From assembly GCA_946480485.1 (NCBI GenBank), contig CAMLJW010000364.1, forward strand, positions 1 through 5,542: a DNA stretch of 5,542 nucleotides. Reading direction: 5' to 3'. A model generated the notes under the pieces. The model was not told the origin of the DNA, did not search any database, and saw nothing but the letters and a program-made list of their open reading frames with translations. Shown piece by piece: positions 5,334-5,542 of this stretch; positions within the stretch are counted from its first letter, which is position 1, and each line of letters begins with the position of its first letter. This DNA is from an uncultured Streptomyces sp. (GTDB taxonomy: Bacteria > Actinomycetota > Actinomycetes > Streptomycetales > Streptomycetaceae). Position numbers and translations under genes: made by a program.

Positions 5334-5542
5334 GTGAACAGCGATCGGGACGGGATCCGCGGGGGCTGGGCCACACCCGGCGATGACCAGTCCGACGCGG
5401 AGTCCGCCGTCGAGACGACGGGCGAGTTCACCATCGACTACGCCGCACCTGCCTGGTATACGCAGAATGCGTCGGACAGTTCCGGCGGTTCCGGCGGTTC
5501 CGGCGGTTCCGGCGGTTCCGGCGGTTCCGGCGGTTCCGGCGG
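5334..5542 (+). CDS. N-terminal fragment, probable SCO5717-type growth-regulating ATPase (EspI-like), cut by window end
   Basis: The GTG at 5334 follows AGGAGGA and opens a frame to the window edge (69 complete codons). The first 49 residues are acidic and hydrophilic, starting MNSDRDGIRGGWATPGDD, followed by GEFTIDYAAPAWYTQNAS. From residue 50 the protein is a pure Ser-Gly-Gly repeat. The GEFTIDY..PAWYTQNA motif is, from memory, characteristic of a Streptomyces family at type VII loci whose C-terminal half is a MinD/ParA-like P-loop ATPase, comparable in plan to mycobacterial EspI. The ATPase domain is not in the window, so this function is inferred from N-terminal resemblance and context. 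No signal peptide or membrane helix is seen; a cytoplasmic protein with a disordered N-terminal region is likely. It probably has its own promoter, given the 331-base gap. Confidence 0.75.
   Translation, partial: MNSDRDGIRGGWATPGDDQSDAESAVETTGEFTIDYAAPAWYTQNASDSSGGSGGSGGSGGSGGSGGSG
5481..5542 (+). repeat. Perfect 9-base tandem repeat TCCGGCGGT encoding Ser-Gly-Gly
   Basis: Six complete and one nearly complete copies of TCCGGCGGT run without a mismatch to the window end. The unit is in frame with the GTG at 5334 and encodes (SGG)n from residue 50. The absolute identity of units, including third positions, points to recent expansion by slippage or to a variable copy number. The true length is unknown because the window ends inside it. 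Confidence 0.95.

Noticed and set aside
5481..5542. CRISPR-like array
   Set aside because: The 9-base units are directly tandem without spacers and stay in frame in a coding sequence, so they are a coding minisatellite.

Overview
The window is high-GC actinobacterial DNA, most likely from Streptomyces. The strong third-position GC, GTG starts, G-rich ribosome binding sites and gene content all fit. It covers the divergent core of a type VII (ESX-like) secretion locus. The genus call rests on composition and on remembered family resemblance; no database search was possible.

Layout. Positions 1-1134 (minus strand) hold a mycosin, the membrane-anchored subtilisin-like protease of type VII systems. 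Its 3' end is cut off by the window edge, but all catalytic motifs are present. Immediately upstream on the same strand, 1149-2666 encodes the membrane component EccB; the 14-base gap between the two genes contains the mycosin ribosome binding site, so eccB and the mycosin gene look like one transcript. A divergent control region follows (2667-2882), rich in inverted repeats. On the plus strand come eccE (2883-4217) and, overlapping its stop codon by one base, a conserved-looking but unassigned soluble protein of 261 residues (4217-5002). A 331-base gap (5003-5333) contains a conspicuously GC-poor island, a near-perfect 14-base inverted repeat, a G-quadruplex-type tract and a 10-bp stem-loop. 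Finally a strong ribosome binding site leads into a GTG-started gene at 5334, cut by the window end inside a Ser-Gly-Gly repeat. Its N-terminus resembles the Streptomyces SCO5717-type growth-regulating ATPases, comparable in plan to mycobacterial EspI (low-complexity N-terminus, then a MinD/ParA-like ATPase), but the ATPase part is outside the window.

How the parts fit. In mycobacterial ESX systems, EccB, EccC, EccD and EccE form the inner-membrane channel and the mycosin stabilises it. EccB, EccE and the mycosin are in this window; EccC, EccD and the Esx substrates are not, and are expected nearby. The least understood parts are the 261-residue protein encoded with EccE, the serine-rich repeat-encoded N-terminal extension of the mycosin, and the structured gap before the ATPase-like gene.
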